Source: Acidobacteriota bacterium (GTDB taxonomy: Bacteria > Acidobacteriota > Terriglobia > UBA7540). Taken from it: a DNA stretch of 32,235 nucleotides. This document shows positions 29,096-32,235 of the stretch, piece after piece (the stretch's first letter is position 1; each line of letters starts with the position of its first letter). A program made the translations under genes and the position numbers. The stretch is taken from contig PLWR01000504.1 of NCBI GenBank assembly GCA_003165615.1, positions 1 through 32,235 on the forward strand. The letters are read 5' to 3'. The notes below the pieces were generated by a model. The model saw nothing but the letters and a program-made list of their open reading frames with translations, had not been told where the DNA came from and did not search any database.

Positions 29096-30073
29096 TTAGT
29101 GATCGACGGGTGCGTAATAACCCTGCCGCGCGTAGATGGTGTATTTGTGCGCGTGGTCTTTATTGCGCTCGTTGAGGTGCACCTCAATGGTGCGGTAGGT
29201 TCCGTCCAGCCGCTTATTGGTGGGGGAATAGCCAAGCGTATAGCCCTGCTTGAGCCAAGTGAGGATGGTCTCCATCGCCGAGGTCACCGACGTGCCGGTG
29301 CGGGTGTCGATCATTTCGCCACCCGTCTGCCGGCAGATTTTCTCCACGTCGTGAAGGCGGGGCTCCCCGTGAGTCAGGAAGAACGTCTTGGAGTGTTGCA
29401 GATTTCCCACCTTGACGCTGTAGATCGGAGTTCCGGATTGCTGCGCGGCGCGCACCACCTGGGGGACATCGCGCGTCTGCTCATCGGAAGGCTCGTTGTC
29501 AGAAACCAGGATGACGGCGCGGCGGCGGTCGCGTGCGGCGCGTCCCAGATAGAGCGACGCGTCATACAAGCCATCATTGAGGGCGGTGCCGCCATAGGGG
29601 CTAAGAGCCCACAAATCGACAGACAAGGCCTCGTGGTCCGAAGTCAGGCCCTCCACCATTTCGGGTTTCTCACCGAAGCTGAAGATTGCCACCTGGTCGT
29701 CGCGCTTGAGCAAAGCCAGCGTATCCAGAGCCCCTGCGCGCAGTTCCTCCAGCGCCGCGACGATGCTCGAGCTGTTGTCGATCACCAGCGCCACTGCCAG
29801 CGGCAACTCCTCGTGGGAGAAGGCGCGGATCTCCTGTTCCTTGCCATCCTCAAAAATACGAAAATCTTCCTGCTGCAGATTGCCGACGGCGTGCCCGTGT
29901 TCATCGTGGATGCCCACCTCCACCAACACTAGATCAACCTCTACTTTAAATGTGGCCGCACTCGCGGGCACCCCTTTGCCGTGCCCGAGAGGCGGTGGGG
30001 CTTGCGCGTCCAACCTCCAAAATACGGCGAGCAACACAAAAGCGAGGCTTCCGAATTTTGCCGCCAGTTTCAT
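29096..30073 (-). CDS. Secreted VWA-domain protein (VWFA-related Acidobacterial type)
   Basis: A 325-residue exported protein. The signal peptide is residues 1-24 (KFGSLAFVLLAVFWRLDAQA). A short beta region (FKVEVDLVLVEVGIHDEHGHAVGNLQQEDFRIFEDGKEQEI) precedes the von Willebrand A domain. MIDAS residues are intact: DNSSS (Asp99, Ser101, Ser103), the Thr in YGGTALNDGLY and the Asp in LVSDNEPSDEQ. The architecture 'V.V....G..V..L...DF.I.EDGK.Q.I..F' followed by VWA is the VWFA-related Acidobacterial domain, very expanded in that phylum. It probably binds a protein or metal partner outside the cytoplasm. The ATG at 30073 follows AGGAACGGCG; longer upstream codons overlap the divergent amidase start. 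Confidence 0.87.
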   Translation of the reverse strand: MKLAAKFGSLAFVLLAVFWRLDAQAPPPLGHGKGVPASAATFKVEVDLVLVEVGIHDEHGHAVGNLQQEDFRIFEDGKEQEIRAFSHEELPLAVALVIDNSSSIVAALEELRAGALDTLALLKRDDQVAIFSFGEKPEMVEGLTSDHEALSVDLWALSPYGGTALNDGLYDASLYLGRAARDRRRAVILVSDNEPSDEQTRDVPQVVRAAQQSGTPIYSVKVGNLQHSKTFFLTHGEPRLHDVEKICRQTGGEMIDTRTGTSVTSAMETILTWLKQGYTLGYSPTNKRLDGTYRTIEVHLNERNKDHAHKYTIYARQGYYAPVDH

Positions 30074-30234
30074 CGCCGTTCCTAAACCCGTCCTCTGTCG
30101 GGATGCGGTCCGAAGATAAGGTGTTGTCCGTTTAGCAGATTGGCCGCAAGCTTGGTATATTGTCGGAGCGGGCTTCTTCGTCCACCCAGGCTGGCGGACC
30201 CAGCGGATTAGATTTTTTCCGAAGGCCAATGCTG

Positions 30235-31878
30235 ATGACGATACCCTCCAACCCTTCAAGACTGGACCGCCGACGCTTCCTGCGGACCGGAATGCTCAGC
30301 GGGGCCGCCGCGGCTGCCGTGCCGCTGGTGGCGCAGGCCCAGGCGGCAAGCGTCACCCGCTTCATTCCGATGTTCGATTTTGATGAGATCACCCTCGCCG
30401 CCCTCCAGGCGGGAATGAAGTCCGGCATATTCACGGCGCGCTCGATTGCGGAAAAATACCTGGCGCGCATCGACGCGATCGATAAGCACGGGCCCGCGGT
30501 GAACTCCATTATCGAATTGAATCCCGACGCGTTGGCCATTGCGGACGCGCTCGATCACGAGCGGAAGACGAAAGGGCCGCGCGGACCGCTGCACGGCATT
30601 CCGGTTCTGATCAAAGACAATATCGCTACCCGCGACGGGATGCAAACCACCGCCGGCTCGCTGGCGCTGGTGGGGTCGGTGCCGCCCAAGGACGCCTTTG
30701 TGGCCAGGAAGCTGCGCGAAGCGGGCGCGGTGATTCTGGGCAAAACCAACTTAAGCGAGTGGGCCAATATCCGCTCGTCGCATTCCATCAGCGGTTGGAG
30801 CGGGCGCGGCGGGCAGACTCACTGCCCTTACGCGCTTGACCGCAATCCCAGCGGCTCAAGCTCCGGCTCCGCCGTCGCCGTGGCCGCCAATCTTTGCGCC
30901 GTCGCCATCGGCACGGAAACCGATGGCTCGATCGTCTCCCCCGCCAATGCCAACGGCATCGTCGGCATCAAGCCCACCTTGGGTCTCGTGAGTCGCGCCG
31001 GAATCATTCCCATCGCCCATAGCCAGGACACCGCCGGGCCCATGGCGCGCACGGTCACCGATGCCGCGATTGTGCTGGGCGCGCTGACGGGCGTGGACAG
31101 CGACGACGAGGCCACCCACACGAGCCACGGGAAGGCGCTGACAGATTACACACCCTTTCTTGATGCCAAGGGTCTGGCCGGCGCGCGGATGGGCGTGGTG
31201 CGCAAGCTGGGCGGCTTCCACGACGCTGTTGATCAGTTGATGGATGGCGCCATTGACGAGTTGAAGCGCCAGGGCGCGATGGTGGTGGACCCCGCGGATA
31301 TCCCCACGCTGGATCAGCTCGACGGCACGGAAGAGCTGGTGTTGCTATACGAGCTCAAGGCGGATCTGGAAATCTACCTGGCGCAACTCGGTGACGCCGC
31401 GCCGGTGCACACCCTTCAGGACATCATCGAATTCAATGAACAACACCGCGGACAGGAAATGCTCTGTTTTGGTCAGGACCTTTTCATCAAAGCGCAGGGA
31501 AAAGGGTCGCTCTACCATAAGGAATACCTGGACGCTCTCGACAAAAGCAAGAGCCTGATGCGCGCACAGGGGATTGACGCGGTGATGGACCAATACAAAT
31601 TGGATGCGCTGGTGGCGCCCACCGGCGCGCCGGCGTGGTTGACCGACCCCATCGACAGCGACCACGACCTCGGCGGCAGCTCCACGCCCGCCGCCGTAGC
31701 GGGTTACCCCCATATCACCGTCCCGATGGGTTTTGTCTCGACTTTGCCAGTCGGAATCTCCTTCTTCGGACGCGCTTGGAGCGAGCCAACCCTTCTCAAG
31801 CTCGCCTATGCGTTTGAGCAAGCTACCCGGCACCGCCGACCCCCGCGCTTTCTCGCCACGGCGGAGTTAAGCGCGTAG
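30235..31878 (+). CDS. Amidase (amidase signature family) with Tat signal
   Basis: A 547-residue exported amidase. The N-terminus has a twin-arginine signal (RLDRRRFLRTGMLSGAAAAAVPLVAQAQA). The amidase-signature Ser-cisSer-Lys triad is present: Lys127 in GIPVLIKDN, the cis-Ser within SGSSSGSA (208-210) and Ser232 in TETDGSIVSPA. The length and the later GIKPTLGLVSRAGIIPIAHSQDTAGPMARTV fit the GatA/peptide-amidase group. Export suggests it works on peptides or amides in the periplasm rather than on charged tRNA. The ATG at 30235 has GAAGG nine nt upstream; the ATG at 30229 would be only three nt from it. TATATT at 30156 may be the -10 box. It is divergent from the VWA gene. Confidence 0.87.
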   Translation: MTIPSNPSRLDRRRFLRTGMLSGAAAAAVPLVAQAQAASVTRFIPMFDFDEITLAALQAGMKSGIFTARSIAEKYLARIDAIDKHGPAVNSIIELNPDALAIADALDHERKTKGPRGPLHGIPVLIKDNIATRDGMQTTAGSLALVGSVPPKDAFVARKLREAGAVILGKTNLSEWANIRSSHSISGWSGRGGQTHCPYALDRNPSGSSSGSAVAVAANLCAVAIGTETDGSIVSPANANGIVGIKPTLGLVSRAGIIPIAHSQDTAGPMARTVTDAAIVLGALTGVDSDDEATHTSHGKALTDYTPFLDAKGLAGARMGVVRKLGGFHDAVDQLMDGAIDELKRQGAMVVDPADIPTLDQLDGTEELVLLYELKADLEIYLAQLGDAAPVHTLQDIIEFNEQHRGQEMLCFGQDLFIKAQGKGSLYHKEYLDALDKSKSLMRAQGIDAVMDQYKLDALVAPTGAPAWLTDPIDSDHDLGGSSTPAAVAGYPHITVPMGFVSTLPVGISFFGRAWSEPTLLKLAYAFEQATRHRRPPRFLATAELSA

Positions 31879-31959
31879 CTTCGCGCTCCGACGCGGGGCG
31901 TACGGAAAAATCTTCTGCATGGCATTACCCACGGCAACTTCTGACTTAATGGATGAACA

Positions 31960-32235
31960 ATGACGCTCAACGATCTACTTTTCGGGAAGCCGCTACGTAC
32001 TTCGGACGAAGCGGGAGAGAAGTTGGGGCCGGTGGGAGGGCTCTCCGTATTTGGTTTGGACGCCCTCAGCTCCGCTGCGTACGGGCCGGAGGCGGCACTC
32101 ACGCTGCTGATCCCGCTGGCCGCCGCGGGAATTGCCTACATTGTTCCGATTACGGCCAGCATCATCATCCTGCTGGCCATTGTCTATTTCTCGTACCGCC
32201 AAACCATTGCAGCTTACCCGACCGGCGGCGGCTCC
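31960..32235 (+). CDS. APC-superfamily amino-acid permease, N-terminal part (runs off window)
   Basis: The frame is open from the ATG at 31960 to the window edge (92 codons). The opening LNDLLFGKPLRTSDEAGEKLGPVGGLSVFGLDALSSAAYGPEAAL is typical of large bacterial APC-family permeases, in which a 'LL.G.PL.' head precedes 'DALSS.AY...'. Two membrane helices follow (about 45-70, LTLLIPLAAAGIAYIVPITASII, continuing into ILLAIVYFSYRQTIAAYPTGGGS). It would transport amino acids or related solutes across the inner membrane. A four-codon reading frame (ATG at 31949, TGA at 31961) overlaps the start, and the ribosome site is weak. No promoter was identified in the 81-bp gap. Confidence 0.75.
   Translation, partial: MTLNDLLFGKPLRTSDEAGEKLGPVGGLSVFGLDALSSAAYGPEAALTLLIPLAAAGIAYIVPITASIIILLAIVYFSYRQTIAAYPTGGGS

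Noticed and set aside
30160..30234. Longer N-terminus for the amidase
   Set aside because: It would begin within a probable -10 box and place a non-signal extension ahead of the twin-arginine motif; the ribosome site fits the ATG at 30235.

Overview
The window is about 32 kb of GC-rich bacterial chromosome. It probably comes from an Acidobacteriota genome, cultured or metagenome-assembled. Three things point there: a VWA protein of the kind common in that phylum, a GldF/GldG-type ABC system followed by a DUF4340 protein, and many secreted glycoside hydrolases with TonB-type uptake. Hairpin-rich intergenic sequences fit too. This assignment is inference; no rRNA or phylogenetic marker is present. 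No tRNA, rRNA, CRISPR array or phage module was seen.

Layout. 1-431: the 5' end of an IS4-like transposase (minus) and a cluster of REP-like hairpins. 432-1421: acetamidase/formamidase (minus), divergent from a TonB-dependent receptor (1588-3963). 4064-4689: a Phd/YefM-RelE toxin-antitoxin pair with two TGTACA operator boxes. 4772-10424: two exported carbohydrate-active proteins, an uncharacterised TIM-barrel-like protein and a GH106-type protein with a Tat signal. 10709-15340: ABC ATPase, ABC-2 permease, GldG-like protein and DUF4340 protein in one direction. 15439-17385 (minus): two crotonase-fold hydratases resembling the ring hydratase (Dch) and ring-opening hydrolase (Oah/BamA) of the benzoyl-CoA pathway. 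17539-20231: thioredoxin-like lipoprotein, anchored TPR protein, YHS-type small protein and an unknown secreted protein. 20450-21301: thiD behind a near-consensus promoter. 21336-22772 (minus): secreted Ntn-hydrolase/phospholipase-B-like enzyme, divergent from a LarA-type nickel racemase homologue (22884-24215) that looks leaderless. 24229-28951 (minus): a GT75/STELLO-like glycosyltransferase, two GT2 enzymes (one fused to GtrA) and a GH27 alpha-galactosidase. 29096-30073 (minus): VWA protein, divergent from a Tat-exported amidase (30235-31878). 31960-end: 5' part of an APC permease.

The most unusual signal lies between the genes. Ten intergenic gaps carry different sequences with one architecture: G-rich degenerate words of 7 or 8 bp, starting at or within a few bases of an upstream stop codon. 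In most of them a C-rich inverted arm follows, so the mRNA would fold into a long imperfect hairpin. The words differ between loci (GGGNTTA, GGGTGATC, CAGGTGA, GGGTAAA, GGTGGTA, NCTGGGT and others), but position and strand polarity are constant. At several loci the stop codon itself is part of a word or of the stem. I know no named element family with these properties. They may be 3'-end or terminator hairpins that diversify by slippage and arm-to-arm template switching, or a mobile sequence that targets stop codons.
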